This document shows positions 45,589-55,250 of a stretch of DNA of 64,000 nt, in pieces (within the stretch, counting starts at the first letter, position 1; each line of letters starts with the position of its first letter). This DNA is from Marinobacter salinus (GTDB taxonomy: Bacteria; Pseudomonadota; Gammaproteobacteria; Pseudomonadales; Oleiphilaceae): NCBI RefSeq assembly GCF_001854125.1, contig NZ_CP017715.1, positions 2,914,001-2,978,000 on the forward strand. Direction: 5' to 3'. The notes below the pieces were generated by a model, which saw only the letters and a program-made list of their open reading frames with translations, was not told the origin of the DNA and made no database searches. Made by a program: the position numbers and the translations under genes.

Positions 45589-46281
45589 TTACTGCATCCA
45601 GCCGTAGCCGGCGAGGGACTGCCTGCCCTCGTTCAGAGCGCTGCCGAAAACCCGCTGGGGGGCCTTGAGCCCCCCGAGACTGAAGGCAGTATTCAGCATG
45701 CACAGGGTCGGGTTACTCAAAGGTTCTCCATTACGCACACTCGCTTCCTTGCCCATCTCGGATTTCGATAAGGCCCGCGCCCAACGCAACTCATCCTCCC
45801 ACTGCTTGATCAGATCGCGAATATAGGTGTCGTGCGGCGGATGCAAGGCACCATTAACTTCTGCGGCCGTGATCTCATCAAAACAGATGATCAGCACACC
45901 CTGGTCCCTGAACCCTTCCAGACACTGGCCGATACGCCGGTAATAATCGCCTGGCATTCCGACGCTCAAGCGCAGCTCGGCAACCTCGACGGGAGCCGGT
46001 GAAACCAGTGTTGTGGCAAGGACTTCCAGGTCTCCGGTGCCGCCGGCTCGCTCCACCGGACTGAAATCCTCGGCTGACAGCAATGACCAGAGCTGGCCCC
46101 CTACGTGATTCCTCCCTGTCGGACCATGAATTTCCGGGGCATCCAGGCCGACACTCAAAGTGATAAAAACCACACTGCAGACTTCCGTGCCCCGGATCAG
46201 TCGCCTGAGACTGGACTGCCCCCTGGGAGACTTGAGCGCTTCCGTATCGCACGATATGTACAACACTGGCAATTTTGTCAC
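45589..46281 (-). CDS. Unrecognised protein downstream of dmpI
   Basis: I do not recognise this 230-residue protein. It starts TKLPVLYISCDTEALKSPRG and ends GRQSLAGYGWMQ. No signal peptide or clear membrane segment is seen, and Cys residues are few. I placed the start at GTG 46281 because GGGAGG lies just upstream; the GTG at 46329 overlaps the dmpI stop and is less likely. It is the first gene after dmpI, 47 bp away and on the same strand, so it may be co-expressed with phenol catabolism. It is not one of the classical dmp genes. Confidence 0.65.
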   Translation of the reverse strand: MTKLPVLYISCDTEALKSPRGQSSLRRLIRGTEVCSVVFITLSVGLDAPEIHGPTGRNHVGGQLWSLLSAEDFSPVERAGGTGDLEVLATTLVSPAPVEVAELRLSVGMPGDYYRRIGQCLEGFRDQGVLIICFDEITAAEVNGALHPPHDTYIRDLIKQWEDELRWARALSKSEMGKEASVRNGEPLSNPTLCMLNTAFSLGGLKAPQRVFGSALNEGRQSLAGYGWMQ

Positions 46282-46328
46282 GTTGCCTCCCTTGGGCAGA
46301 GGTTCACATCGATGAGACCGCCGGAGCA

Positions 46329-46520
46329 CTAACGCCCCAGTTTTTTCGCCGACTGCCCGGCAATGCCAAAATGCTGCGCGGGCATTTCGGTAATCATCAC
46401 CCGAATACGCTCCATCGGCGCATCCAGCGAACGGGACATGGCTTCCGTTACTTCCCGGATCAGGGTTTCCTTCTGCTCATCCGAGCGGCCTTCAATAATG
46501 TACAACTGGGCAATAGGCAT
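46329..46520 (-). CDS. dmpI: 4-Oxalocrotonate tautomerase
   Basis: This 63-codon protein gives mature PIAQLYIIEGRSDEQK with the catalytic N-terminal Pro1, R11, R39 and F50, all in their known positions. It isomerises 4-oxalocrotonate in the dehydrogenative branch of meta-cleavage. It starts 9 bp after dmpH. Confidence 0.95.
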   Translation of the reverse strand: MPIAQLYIIEGRSDEQKETLIREVTEAMSRSLDAPMERIRVMITEMPAQHFGIAGQSAKKLGR

Positions 46521-46529
46521 AAGACCTCC

Positions 46530-47324
46530 TTACTCGAACCGTGCGGACACAGTTCCCAGGCCCTGGTAACGAACCGTGATGTTATCGCCCGGCTCCACCG
46601 TAATGGCGGCGGTTATACCACCGGTCATAATGAAAGTACCTGCCGGGATATGTTCGCCGCGCTCTGCCAGCAGGTTGGCCAGCATGGCCACACTGGAGGC
46701 CGGGTGGCCCAGTACGGCGGCACCGGCGCCCACGTCCACTACCTCGCCGTTTTTCTCTACCACAACACCCAGGGTTTTCAGGTCCACATCAGCAACGTCG
46801 GCCATTTGGCCACCGGTAATGAAACGGGTGGAAGAGGCGTTATCCGCCACCACACTTACCAGGTCGAACTTGAAGTTTTCGTAACGGGAGTCGATCACCT
46901 CCACCGCCGGGATCACAAAATCCGTTGCCGCCAGCACCTGGCCGATGTGACAGCCCGGCCCTTTCAGAGGTGCCTTGGTAACGAAAGCGATCTCAGCCTC
47001 AATCTTGGGGTGGATCAGTTCTTTGGTGTTGACCACCCCACCGTCCGGCACGCTGAAATAGTCGGCAAGGAAACCGTAGATCGGTGTCTCGACGCCCATC
47101 TGGGCCATCTTGGCCCAGGAGGTCAGGCCCATTTTCATGCCCACGATCTTGTTGCCCCGCTCTTCCTTGCGGCGGCGAATTTCCCACTGGACATCGTAGG
47201 CGTCTTCGAAGTTCATGTCCGGGTAATCGTTGGTGACCTTGGTGATGTCATGGGCCTGCAGTTCGGCATTTTCCACATGCTCGGCCAGGGCCAGCATCTG
47301 CTCGCGGCTCAGTGTCTTGCTCAT
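46530..47324 (-). CDS. dmpH: 4-Oxalocrotonate decarboxylase
   Basis: This 264-residue protein of the fumarylacetoacetate-hydrolase-like hydratase/decarboxylase family shares its fold with DmpE (compare KIGVTSK and KMGLTSW). [20 protein letters not shown] and [15 protein letters not shown] stretches are typical of 4-oxalocrotonate decarboxylase. It makes 2-hydroxypenta-2,4-dienoate. ATGA overlap with dmpG. Confidence 0.92.
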   Translation of the reverse strand: MSKTLSREQMLALAEHVENAELQAHDITKVTNDYPDMNFEDAYDVQWEIRRRKEERGNKIVGMKMGLTSWAKMAQMGVETPIYGFLADYFSVPDGGVVNTKELIHPKIEAEIAFVTKAPLKGPGCHIGQVLAATDFVIPAVEVIDSRYENFKFDLVSVVADNASSTRFITGGQMADVADVDLKTLGVVVEKNGEVVDVGAGAAVLGHPASSVAMLANLLAERGEHIPAGTFIMTGGITAAITVEPGDNITVRYQGLGTVSARFE

Positions 47325-48358
47325 GCTTTTTGCTCCTTTTGCGCCGCCAGCAGATCCAGCGCCACGTCCACAATCATGTCTTCCTGGCCACCCACCATGC
47401 GGCGCTTGCCCAGCTCCACCAGAATATCCACGGCCTTCAGGCCGTACTTCTGCGCCGCCACTTCGGAGTGGCGCAGGAAGCTGGAATACACACCGGCATA
47501 ACCCAGGGCCAGGGTTTCGCGGTCCACTCGGACCGGGCGATCCTGAAGTGGGCGCACGATGTCGTCAGCGGCGTCCATCAGCGCGTACACATCCGTGCCG
47601 TGCTCCCAGCCCATCTTGTCCGCTGCGGCGATAAACACTTCCAGCGGCGCATTACCCGCGCCGGCACCCATGCCGGCCAGGCTGGCGTCAATGCGGTCAC
47701 AGCCTTCTTCCACCGCCACGATGGAATTGGCCACACCCAGGCTCAGGTTGTGGTGGGCGTGCATACCGGTTTCGGTGTCCGGCTTCAGCACGTCTTTCAG
47801 GGCCCGGAACCGGTCCCGGATGTCGTTCATGTTCATGGCCCCGCCGGAATCGACCACGTACAAGCAGGTGGCGCCGTAGTCTTCCATCAGCTTGGCTTGC
47901 TCCGCCAGACCCTTCGGGGTCTGCATGTGGCTCATCATCAGGAAGCCCACGGTGTCCATACCGAGTTTGCGGGCGTGCTCGATGTGCTGCCGGGACACAT
48001 CCGCCTCGGTGCAGTGGGTGGCCACTCTGACGATTCTGGCACCGGCGCTGTAGGCGTTGTCCAGGTCGTGGACGGTGCCGATGCCGGGCAGCAGCAGGGT
48101 GGCAATTTTCGCGTGTTCGATCACTTCGGCCACCGCTTCAATCCACTCCAGGTCGGTGTGGGCACCGAAGCCGTAGTTGAAGCTGGAGCCCTGCAAGCCG
48201 TCGCCGTGGGCGACTTCGATGCTGTCGACTTTAGCCTTGTCCAGGGCCCGGGCGATGTCCTGCACGTTCTTGATGGAATACTGGTGACGAACCGCGTGGC
48301 TGCCATCGCGCAGGGTCACGTCGGAGATATAGAGTTTCTTGCCGGGGTTAAAGGTCAT
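47321..48358 (-). CDS. dmpG: 4-Hydroxy-2-oxovalerate aldolase
   Basis: This 345-residue protein starts at ATG 48358 ([26 protein letters not shown]) and has R17, D18 and H21 in the metal/active site. [15 protein letters not shown] supplies the His metal ligands. It cleaves 4-hydroxy-2-oxovalerate to pyruvate and acetaldehyde, which passes to DmpF. The longer frame from 48394 overlaps dmpF and was rejected. Confidence 0.95.
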   Translation of the reverse strand: MTFNPGKKLYISDVTLRDGSHAVRHQYSIKNVQDIARALDKAKVDSIEVAHGDGLQGSSFNYGFGAHTDLEWIEAVAEVIEHAKIATLLLPGIGTVHDLDNAYSAGARIVRVATHCTEADVSRQHIEHARKLGMDTVGFLMMSHMQTPKGLAEQAKLMEDYGATCLYVVDSGGAMNMNDIRDRFRALKDVLKPDTETGMHAHHNLSLGVANSIVAVEEGCDRIDASLAGMGAGAGNAPLEVFIAAADKMGWEHGTDVYALMDAADDIVRPLQDRPVRVDRETLALGYAGVYSSFLRHSEVAAQKYGLKAVDILVELGKRRMVGGQEDMIVDVALDLLAAQKEQKA

Positions 48359-48371
48359 GGTTCGTTCCTCC

Positions 48372-49307
48372 TCAGTTAACCAGCGATTCAGCAATGCGCT
48401 CGGCGGTGCCCAGTGCAGCAGACGTCATGATGTCCAGGTTGCCGGCGTAGGCCGGGAGGTAATGGGCAGCGCCTTCCACTTCCAGGAAGATGGAGGTCTT
48501 CAGGCCGCTGAAGCGGCCGAGGCCCGGGACGTTCATGGGCTGGTCGGCCGGAATCACGTCAAACTGCACTTTCTGCTTCAGGCGGTAGCCCGGCACGTAG
48601 CTGTTCACGGCCTTGACCATTTCTTCCACCGAGGCTTCCACTTCCGCCTGATCGGCGGCATCGGACAGCACGTAGACGGTGTCCCGCATCAGCAGGGGCG
48701 GCTCGGCCGGGTTGAGGATGATGATGGCCTTGCCCTTCTGGGCCCCGCCCACCACTTCGATGGCCCTGGAGGTGGTTTCGGTAAACTCGTCAATGTTGGC
48801 ACGGGTGCCGGGGCCGGCGGACTTACTGGAAATCGACGCCACAATCTCGGCGTAGTGGGCCTTGGCAACGCGGGAGACTGCCGCCACCATCGGGATGGTG
48901 GCCTGGCCACCGCAGGTAACCATGTTGACGTTACCTTCCTGAAGCTGTTGCTCCAGATTCACTACGGGCACACAGTAGGGGCCAATCGCCGCCGGAGTCA
49001 TATCAATGATCTTGATGCTCTCTTTGTGGCCGCGCAGAAACACCTCGTTGTGCATATGGGCCTTCGCGGAGGTGGCATCAAACACGATATCGATGTCGGC
49101 GAATTCCGGCATCTTCACCAGCCCATCCACACCCTCGTGGGTAGTGGCCACGCCCATGCGAGCCGCACGGGCAAGTCCGTCCGATTCCGGATCAATGCCC
49201 ACCATGGCGCCCATCTCAATATTCTTGCCGTTGCGCAGGATCTTGATCATCAGGTCGGTGCCGATGTTGCCCGAACCGATAATGGCTGCTTTGATTTTCT
49301 TGCTCAT
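48372..49307 (-). CDS. dmpF: Acetaldehyde dehydrogenase (acylating)
   Basis: This 311-residue protein has the NAD-binding [13 protein letters not shown] and catalytic C132 ([12 protein letters not shown]). It turns acetaldehyde directly into acetyl-CoA and forms a channelled complex with DmpG. It precedes dmpG by 13 bp. Confidence 0.95.
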   Translation of the reverse strand: MSKKIKAAIIGSGNIGTDLMIKILRNGKNIEMGAMVGIDPESDGLARAARMGVATTHEGVDGLVKMPEFADIDIVFDATSAKAHMHNEVFLRGHKESIKIIDMTPAAIGPYCVPVVNLEQQLQEGNVNMVTCGGQATIPMVAAVSRVAKAHYAEIVASISSKSAGPGTRANIDEFTETTSRAIEVVGGAQKGKAIIILNPAEPPLLMRDTVYVLSDAADQAEVEASVEEMVKAVNSYVPGYRLKQKVQFDVIPADQPMNVPGLGRFSGLKTSIFLEVEGAAHYLPAYAGNLDIMTSAALGTAERIAESLVN

Positions 49308-49333
49308 AGCCGTTTCCTCATTGTTCTCTTCGG

Positions 49334-50119
49334 TCAGGCAAAACGCACAGAAGCGCTTCCGATGCCGCCAATATCAACACGCATGTAATCACCGGCCTTG
49401 ACCGGCTCCAGTGGAACCAGGGAACCGGAAAGGATGACTTCACCGGCTTTCAGGGGAATACCGAACTCGCCCAGGGTATTGGCCAGCCAGGTCACACAGT
49501 TCACCGGGGAGCCCAGTGCAGCGGCGCCGGCACCGGCGCTCAGCACGCTGCCATTCTTTTCCACGACCATACCGCAGGTCACCAGGTCGACCTTGCGGGG
49601 AGACACCGCCTGATCACCCAGAACAAACAGGCCGCAGGAGGCGTTGTCGGCCACCGTATCCTGAATGGCGATTTTCCAGTCGCGAATGCGGGAATCGACA
49701 ATCTCGAAACAGGGCATGACGCATTCGGTAGCCGCCAGCACATCGGCATTGGTGATGCCCGGCCCGTTCAGATCCTTCTTCAGGATGAAGGCGATTTCAC
49801 CCTCGGCTCGGGGGGCGATCAGCCGGTCGCTGATCGGCATCACTTCACCACTGTTGAACACCATGTCATCGGTCAGGTAACCGAAATCCGGCTGGTGTAC
49901 GTTCAGCATGTTCTGCACCGCCTTGCTGGTGACACCGATCTTTTTACCGATGACCGAAGCCCCGTCCGCCAGACGACGCTCCAGCATGCGCAAGGAAATG
50001 TGGTAAGCATCATCAATGGTGATGTCCTCGCCCCGGCTGGTCAGGGGCGACACGGCCTCTCGCTTGATCATGGCGTGGTAGAGCTCGTCACCGAGCGCCT
50101 GGATTCGTGTTTGTTCCAT
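49334..50119 (-). CDS. dmpE: 2-Hydroxypenta-2,4-dienoate hydratase
   Basis: This 261-residue hydratase has [34 protein letters not shown] and [26 protein letters not shown], as in DmpE/XylJ. It adds water to give 4-hydroxy-2-oxovalerate. Its ATG shares a base with the dmpD stop (TGATG). Confidence 0.93.
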   Translation of the reverse strand: MEQTRIQALGDELYHAMIKREAVSPLTSRGEDITIDDAYHISLRMLERRLADGASVIGKKIGVTSKAVQNMLNVHQPDFGYLTDDMVFNSGEVMPISDRLIAPRAEGEIAFILKKDLNGPGITNADVLAATECVMPCFEIVDSRIRDWKIAIQDTVADNASCGLFVLGDQAVSPRKVDLVTCGMVVEKNGSVLSAGAGAAALGSPVNCVTWLANTLGEFGIPLKAGEVILSGSLVPLEPVKAGDYMRVDIGGIGSASVRFA

Positions 50120-50976
50120 CAGGAGTCTCCTGCAGCCGCTTGATCGGCCTCATTGAGAAAATCGTTTACCAACCGGGCAAATCGGTCAGCATGTTCAATC
50201 TGGGTCCAGTGGCCACAACGACCAAAGACATGGAGCTGGGAACGGTCGATCAATTCCGCCAGTTTTAGCGAGGCTGCCAGCGGAATCACTTCGTCTTCGC
50301 GGCCATGCAAAATCAGGCTTTCGTGGGGCAGCGCGCGGATGTCTTCCTCGTCGCTGGCCAGGTTGTCGACCCAACGCTGTCTCGGGGCCGGGAACATGGC
50401 CGAGAAGGACTCCTGGAAGCCCGGGCGAACGCTGGCCTGGTATCGCATCTCTGCCAGCTCGTCGGTGAGCAGGCCCTTGTCGTATGCGAATACATCCATT
50501 AACCGCCGCATATTTTCCCGTGAGGCTTCGTAACCCCAAACCTCGTCCAGGCCTTTGGTGATCGGGAAGCTCACGCCGACCGATCCCATCAGTACCAGCC
50601 GGCGGATCCGATGCGGATGTTCGATGGTCAGGGCCAGCGCCAGGCCACCGCCGAAGGAGTTCCCGACCAGATCCACCTGATCAAGACCCAACTCATCCAG
50701 AACACCGATGGCGTGATTCACCCAGCGCTCGCGGTTATAGATCTGATCTTCCGGACGTTCGCTATACCCGAAGCCCAACATGTCCGGGGCGATCACACGC
50801 CGGTTTTTTGCCAGCTCCGGTATCACCAGGCGCCAGTTGGCCCAGGCGGTAACGCCGGGGCCGGAGCCGTGAATCATCATGACCGGGAAGCCCTCACCCT
50901 GGTCATGCAGGTTGGTTCGGTAGCCGGCGGCCGTGATCTCTCGCCCTATTTCCGGGCTGTCTACAGGTGCATTCAT
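50119..50976 (-). CDS. dmpD: 2-Hydroxymuconic semialdehyde hydrolase
   Basis: This 285-residue alpha/beta hydrolase has S107 in GNSFGGG, an Asp in HGREDEVIPL and a His in RCGHWTQIE. HGSGPGVTAW forms the oxyanion region. It hydrolyses the semialdehyde to formate and 2-hydroxypentadienoate, and also handles ketone products from methylcatechols. It lies 7 bp after dmpC. Confidence 0.93.
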   Translation of the reverse strand: MNAPVDSPEIGREITAAGYRTNLHDQGEGFPVMMIHGSGPGVTAWANWRLVIPELAKNRRVIAPDMLGFGYSERPEDQIYNRERWVNHAIGVLDELGLDQVDLVGNSFGGGLALALTIEHPHRIRRLVLMGSVGVSFPITKGLDEVWGYEASRENMRRLMDVFAYDKGLLTDELAEMRYQASVRPGFQESFSAMFPAPRQRWVDNLASDEEDIRALPHESLILHGREDEVIPLAASLKLAELIDRSQLHVFGRCGHWTQIEHADRFARLVNDFLNEADQAAAGDS

Positions 50977-50983
50977 GGCTACC

Positions 50984-52444
50984 TCACAGTTTCACGCAGA
51001 TGTTCTTCATCTCGGTATAGAACTCCAGAGAATGAACGCCACCCTCACGGCCGACACCGGATTGCTTGCTGCCGCCGAAGGGCGTCCGAAGATCCCGCAG
51101 GAACCAGCTGTTCACCCAGATGATGCCCGCCTCAACCCGGCCCGCGACCCGGTGTGCACGGGTGATGTTCTCGCTCCAGATCGCGGAGGCCAGGCCATAG
51201 GGCAGGCTGTTGGCCAGCTCAATGGCTTCTTCTTCGGTGTCGAAGGGTCGGATGTGGCAACAGGGGCCGAAGATCTCGTCGGTCACCACTGCGGAATCGT
51301 CCGCGAGGCCAGTCCAGATCGTGGGCTGAACCCAGGCACCACCAGCCAGCTCTCCGGGCATATCCGGAACACCACCACCGGTGACCACGGTTGCCCCGTC
51401 ATCAACGGCTTTCTGATAGTAGGAAAGGACTTTTTCACGATGCTTGAGGCTGACCAGCGGCCCCATGTTCGCTTCCGCATCGTCTGGCGGGCCGATTTTC
51501 AGGCCTTCTGCCGCTTCTTTCAGCCGACCGACAAACTCGTCAAAAATGGAGCGCTCAACGTAGACCCGCTCGGTACCCAGGCAAACCTGACCACAGTTGG
51601 CGAAGGCGGAACGCATGGTGCCTTCGATGGCCTTGTCCATGTCGCAGTCGGCGAACACCAGACCGGCGTTCTTGCCACCCAGCTCCAGGGAAATATCCCG
51701 GATGCCCTTGGCGGCTGCTTTCATAATGACCTCGCCAGTACCGGTCTCGCCGGTAAAGGTAAAACCGTCAACCTGCGGATGCTCGGTCAGATAGGCGCCG
51801 GCGGAATCACCTCCAAAACCATGAACCACGTTGTAGACGCCATCCGGCACGCCAGCCTCTTTCATCACTTCGCCCAACAGGGCCGTGGTGGTCGGTGTTT
51901 CTTCTGAAGGCTTGACCACCACCGTGTTACCACAGGCCAGCGCCGGCCCGACTTTCCAGGTCATCAGCAGCAACGGAAGGTTCCAGGGACTGATGACACC
52001 AATCACGCCCTTGGGGCGACGAACCGCGTAATTCAGCGCACCGGCGCCATCGGGGGTTGGCATTTCAAAGGCTTCCGTCGGCACGTTCTTGATCATGTCC
52101 GCGAACACTTTGAAGTTGGCGGCGCCCCGGGGAATGTCGATATGGCTGGCCAGGGATTTCGGTTTGCCGGTATCGAGGCATTCGGCCTCCAGGAACTCAT
52201 CAAAACGGGCATTGATGCCGTCCGCCACCTTGTGCAGGATGGCGGTACGCTGCTCCAGGGTCATCTTTCCCCACGGCCCGCGCAGTGCGGCCCTGGCCGC
52301 CTGGACAGCGGCATCAACTTCTTCCCGGCCAGCTTCGTGAACCTTGCTGATCACTTTGCCATTCGCCGGATTGACGTTGTCGAACAGCTTGCCACTGGCC
52401 GAGCCAACGTACTGCCCATTGATGTAGTGTTTGATGTCTTTCAT
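50984..52444 (-). CDS. dmpC: 2-Hydroxymuconic semialdehyde dehydrogenase
   Basis: This 486-residue aldehyde dehydrogenase has N155 (SPWNLP), E254 (LELGGK) and catalytic C288 (CGQVCLGTERV). The chain is typical of DmpC/XylG. It oxidises 2-hydroxymuconic semialdehyde to the 4-oxalocrotonate form, the main route for unsubstituted catechol. It starts 31 bp after dmpB. Confidence 0.94.
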   Translation of the reverse strand: MKDIKHYINGQYVGSASGKLFDNVNPANGKVISKVHEAGREEVDAAVQAARAALRGPWGKMTLEQRTAILHKVADGINARFDEFLEAECLDTGKPKSLASHIDIPRGAANFKVFADMIKNVPTEAFEMPTPDGAGALNYAVRRPKGVIGVISPWNLPLLLMTWKVGPALACGNTVVVKPSEETPTTTALLGEVMKEAGVPDGVYNVVHGFGGDSAGAYLTEHPQVDGFTFTGETGTGEVIMKAAAKGIRDISLELGGKNAGLVFADCDMDKAIEGTMRSAFANCGQVCLGTERVYVERSIFDEFVGRLKEAAEGLKIGPPDDAEANMGPLVSLKHREKVLSYYQKAVDDGATVVTGGGVPDMPGELAGGAWVQPTIWTGLADDSAVVTDEIFGPCCHIRPFDTEEEAIELANSLPYGLASAIWSENITRAHRVAGRVEAGIIWVNSWFLRDLRTPFGGSKQSGVGREGGVHSLEFYTEMKNICVKL

Positions 52445-52475
52445 TGCTGCTTAGTCCTGTTTAGTCAGTTCGGGA

Positions 52476-53399
52476 TCAGGTCAGTACCGTCAGGAACCGC
52501 TCGTTCAGCACCCGGTCGTGGTAGAAAATTGCCTTGCCGAGCTCGTCCGCAGTCCAGGTAACAGGCTTGTGGTCCGGATAGGTGTAGTCACCGCCACAGA
52601 ACACTTCGTTGCGGTTGCCGGAGGGATCGAAGAAATAGATGGTCTTGCCGTGGGTCAGGCCGTGGCGGGTCGGTCCGATATCAATGGAGGTATCGGTCAT
52701 GGTGATCAGGTCCGCGGCTCGCAGGACGTCTTCCCAGGTCTCCAGGAAGAAGGAGGCATGGTGGAACTTGCCTCTCTCCTCGTGGTGAATGAACGCGATA
52801 TCATGTTCTTTCATGGATACGGTCAGGAACTGGGCAATGCGGGTTCCCTCGGGATCCAGCACCTGTTCGGCCAGGTGGAAGCCCAGAACATTCACGAAAA
52901 CATCGTAGACGGCCGCCAGTTCAGGGCCGTAGAAGAGGCAGTGGTCAAAGCGCACGGCTTTCATCCCGGAGAGACCACGGGGCCAGGCTTCCGGGTTCAC
53001 TTCAGTCACACCCCATTTGCCGGTGTACAGCTTGTCGGTATAGAGTTCGAACGCATGCCCTGATGCGACCGTAAAGCGAATGCGGCGACCGCAGTCCTTC
53101 AGCTCACCCTCGGGCACCTGTTCGACCACCACGCCATGGGCAACCAGATCCTTCTCGAGTTGAATCAGTGCCTCCTCGTTAACGACCTTGAAGCCCATGA
53201 AATCACAGCCTGGCTCATCGGCCTCGCGCAAAACCACGGAGAACTTGTCCACTTCGGTCCAGGCCTTCAGGTATACCCGGCCCAGATCATCACGGTCGGT
53301 TTCGATCAGACCGAGAAGGTCTGTGTAGTGTTTGAGGGCCTCATCCATATCGAGAACACGGATCTGAACGTGGCCGGGACGCATTACACCTTTTTTCAT
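52476..53399 (-). CDS. dmpB: Catechol 2,3-dioxygenase
   Basis: This 307-residue extradiol dioxygenase has the Fe(II) ligands H153, H214 and E265, with Y255 and H246 conserved, at the numbering known for XylE/DmpB. It opens the ring of catechol meta to the hydroxyls, giving a yellow semialdehyde. GAGG precedes ATG 53399; the frame from 53468 starts inside dmpQ. It lies 5 bp after dmpQ. Confidence 0.97.
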   Translation of the reverse strand: MKKGVMRPGHVQIRVLDMDEALKHYTDLLGLIETDRDDLGRVYLKAWTEVDKFSVVLREADEPGCDFMGFKVVNEEALIQLEKDLVAHGVVVEQVPEGELKDCGRRIRFTVASGHAFELYTDKLYTGKWGVTEVNPEAWPRGLSGMKAVRFDHCLFYGPELAAVYDVFVNVLGFHLAEQVLDPEGTRIAQFLTVSMKEHDIAFIHHEERGKFHHASFFLETWEDVLRAADLITMTDTSIDIGPTRHGLTHGKTIYFFDPSGNRNEVFCGGDYTYPDHKPVTWTADELGKAIFYHDRVLNERFLTVLT

Positions 53400-53404
53400 G
53401 ACAG

Positions 53405-53740
53405 TTACCTCAACGCTTTTGTTTTTGTTTGCTTGCTCGCAAGGTCCGCCGCCGGTTGCGGCAGACACTCAATGATCAGGTCAGTCAGCGGGTAGATCCG
53501 GCAGGCCAGGACTTCGCCCTTTTCCACGGCTTCGGGCGGTGCGTGTGCCTTGCTCATCTTTCCGCACTCGAACTCGCCCTCAACCACCCGGATCTTGCAG
53601 TAGCCGCAGCCACCGCCCCGGCAGCCCACGGGCACGCACTTAAGGCCGCGCTGCTCCATGGCTTTGAGAACGCTCTGCCCGTCACTGCAGGTAAAGCTGT
53701 CCCCGGTTGTCCGGTTGGTGACCTGGAAACCCATACCCAT
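53405..53740 (-). CDS. dmpQ: Chloroplast-type [2Fe-2S] ferredoxin reactivating catechol dioxygenase
   Basis: This 111-residue ferredoxin has C40, C45, C48 and C80 in the C-x4-C-x2-C...C pattern of plant-type ferredoxins. Its place before dmpB matches XylT/DmpQ, which re-reduce an oxidised iron in catechol 2,3-dioxygenase, important with methylcatechols. Confidence 0.93.
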   Translation of the reverse strand: MGMGFQVTNRTTGDSFTCSDGQSVLKAMEQRGLKCVPVGCRGGGCGYCKIRVVEGEFECGKMSKAHAPPEAVEKGEVLACRIYPLTDLIIECLPQPAADLASKQTKTKALR

Positions 53741-53753
53741 GGCCCACCTCCGG

Positions 53754-54815
53754 TTAAATCTTCTTGAACAGCGCCGAACGCTGGCTGTCTTCAGCCCCGT
53801 CCGCCGCTGTCAGGAATTTCTCCATGAAGATGTCACGCTCGAACAGCCGCCCCTGCATCAATGCCGTGATAGCCGCATCGATCATTGGAGGAGGTCCGCA
53901 CAGGTAAGCCTTATTGCCGGCAAATCGGCCATCAAAATGGGCCTTGGCCGCGTCGTGCACATAACCACGGAAGCCCTGCCAGTCCACGTCTTCCTCGGCC
54001 TGGCTAAGCGCCGGAACGTACGAGAAGTTGTCGTGATCGCGATCCAGCGCCTCGAACAACTCCCGGTTGTAGAGTTCCGCCAGGTTGCGAGCGCCCTGGA
54101 ACAGAACGATCTTGCGCTTATCGTTCTGCTCCAGAAGATCCAGAATCATCGATTGGGGGCTGGACAGCCCTGAACCGCCAGCGATGAAGATCAGATCGCC
54201 CGGCTGAGAGCTGCGCACGAAGAACTGGCCATAGGGACCTGAAAGATTCAGCGCATCACCCGCTTTCAGTTGTTCGTGAATGTAGGTAGTGGCAGCGCCG
54301 CCCTCAACGAGACGCACATGCAACTCCACTTCGTCCGCTTTGCCTGGTGGGTTAGCCAGGGAGAATGCCCGCGCGCCATCGACACCGGGCAACTCAATAT
54401 TGATGTACTGGCCGGCCTGGAACGTCATCGGCCGGTCCAGTTTCAGGTGCAGGCCCTTGATGGTCGGCGACAGTTCGACGATGTCGGTTACGGTGACGGC
54501 GTAATCCTCAACCGGGTAACCCTCGAAATCCGGGTCCACATCGATGTCTGCCTCGATGGTGACATCGCTTTCGACGGTGGCACAGCACGCCAGAACCTTA
54601 CCCTCGTCACGCTCGATATCCATCAGGGCAAAGGGCGAGGCGTCTCCGATCTCGACGTCACCTTCAAGCACCTGAACCTTGCAGGTGGCACAGGTACCGT
54701 GACCGCAGGCGAAAGGCAACCAGACGCCCTGGCGAAGCGCCGCCTGCAGGATAGTCTGCCCATCCTCGACTTCGATCTGTTCGCCAATTGGCTCGATAGT
54801 TACGGTATGACTCAT
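53754..54815 (-). CDS. dmpP: Phenol hydroxylase reductase component (FAD, [2Fe-2S])
   Basis: This 353-residue protein has an N-terminal [2Fe-2S] domain (C37, C42, C45, and C77 or C78), an FAD domain (about 100-200, RAFSLANPP) and an NAD domain (FIAGGSGLSSPQSM, CGPPPMIDAA). It passes electrons from NADH to the diiron oxygenase. It begins 10 bp after dmpO. Confidence 0.95.
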   Translation of the reverse strand: MSHTVTIEPIGEQIEVEDGQTILQAALRQGVWLPFACGHGTCATCKVQVLEGDVEIGDASPFALMDIERDEGKVLACCATVESDVTIEADIDVDPDFEGYPVEDYAVTVTDIVELSPTIKGLHLKLDRPMTFQAGQYINIELPGVDGARAFSLANPPGKADEVELHVRLVEGGAATTYIHEQLKAGDALNLSGPYGQFFVRSSQPGDLIFIAGGSGLSSPQSMILDLLEQNDKRKIVLFQGARNLAELYNRELFEALDRDHDNFSYVPALSQAEEDVDWQGFRGYVHDAAKAHFDGRFAGNKAYLCGPPPMIDAAITALMQGRLFERDIFMEKFLTAADGAEDSQRSALFKKI

Positions 54816-54825
54816 GGCGCTTACC

Positions 54826-55185
54826 TCAGGATGCAGAGCCGGCGATGCCGTTCAGCTCAGGTGTGATCACCGTCAGCATGCTCTTGTGATCAATACCGCT
54901 GTCCTTGAGCGTGGCCGATGCATCCGGCGTGAACGGTTCACCGTTCAGTTGCCATCTCGCATCCAGGAAACTGGCATTGCCCGCATCTGGATGAGCTGCC
55001 ACCGCAGGCTTCAGAACCTCCTCGATAAAAGCACCGAAGGTCATGTCTGGCTGCACCAGAAAGGCGAATGGCGAGCAGTACATCAAGTGGTGAGGCCAGT
55101 AGAGATACAGCAACTGCATGCCATGGAAGTTCTCTACCTTGTCCCGGGGTTCAAACTTGTAATCGTATAAAGCGTTAACACTCAT
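54826..55185 (-). CDS. dmpO: Phenol hydroxylase subunit DmpO
   Basis: This 119-residue oxygenase gamma subunit is expected in every multicomponent phenol hydroxylase. Its start MSVNALYDYKFEPRDKVENFHGMQL and PHHLMYCSPFAFLVQ match DmpO. AAGGTG lies before ATG 55185; the longer frame from 55494 lies inside dmpN. A hairpin precedes it. Confidence 0.93.
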   Translation of the reverse strand: MSVNALYDYKFEPRDKVENFHGMQLLYLYWPHHLMYCSPFAFLVQPDMTFGAFIEEVLKPAVAAHPDAGNASFLDARWQLNGEPFTPDASATLKDSGIDHKSMLTVITPELNGIAGSAS

Positions 55186-55217
55186 GATGGTCACCTTGTT
55201 GTTTTTGTGGGTGATGG

Positions 55218-55240
55218 GCCCGGTGCCAGTTACACCGGGC
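55218..55240 (-). promoter_or_regulatory. Hairpin between dmpN and dmpO
   Basis: GCCCGGTG pairs perfectly with CACCGGGC around 7 nt, in the 65-bp gap between dmpN and dmpO. No T-run follows on the minus strand, so it may stabilise upstream mRNA or tune relative subunit levels. Confidence 0.5.
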
Positions 55241-55250
55241 GCATCCCGAA

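Noticed and set aside
47312..48379. Long plus-strand frame of 355 codons
   Set aside because: It is opposite dmpG, rich in His/Val/Gly from the reversed codons, and is a shadow frame.
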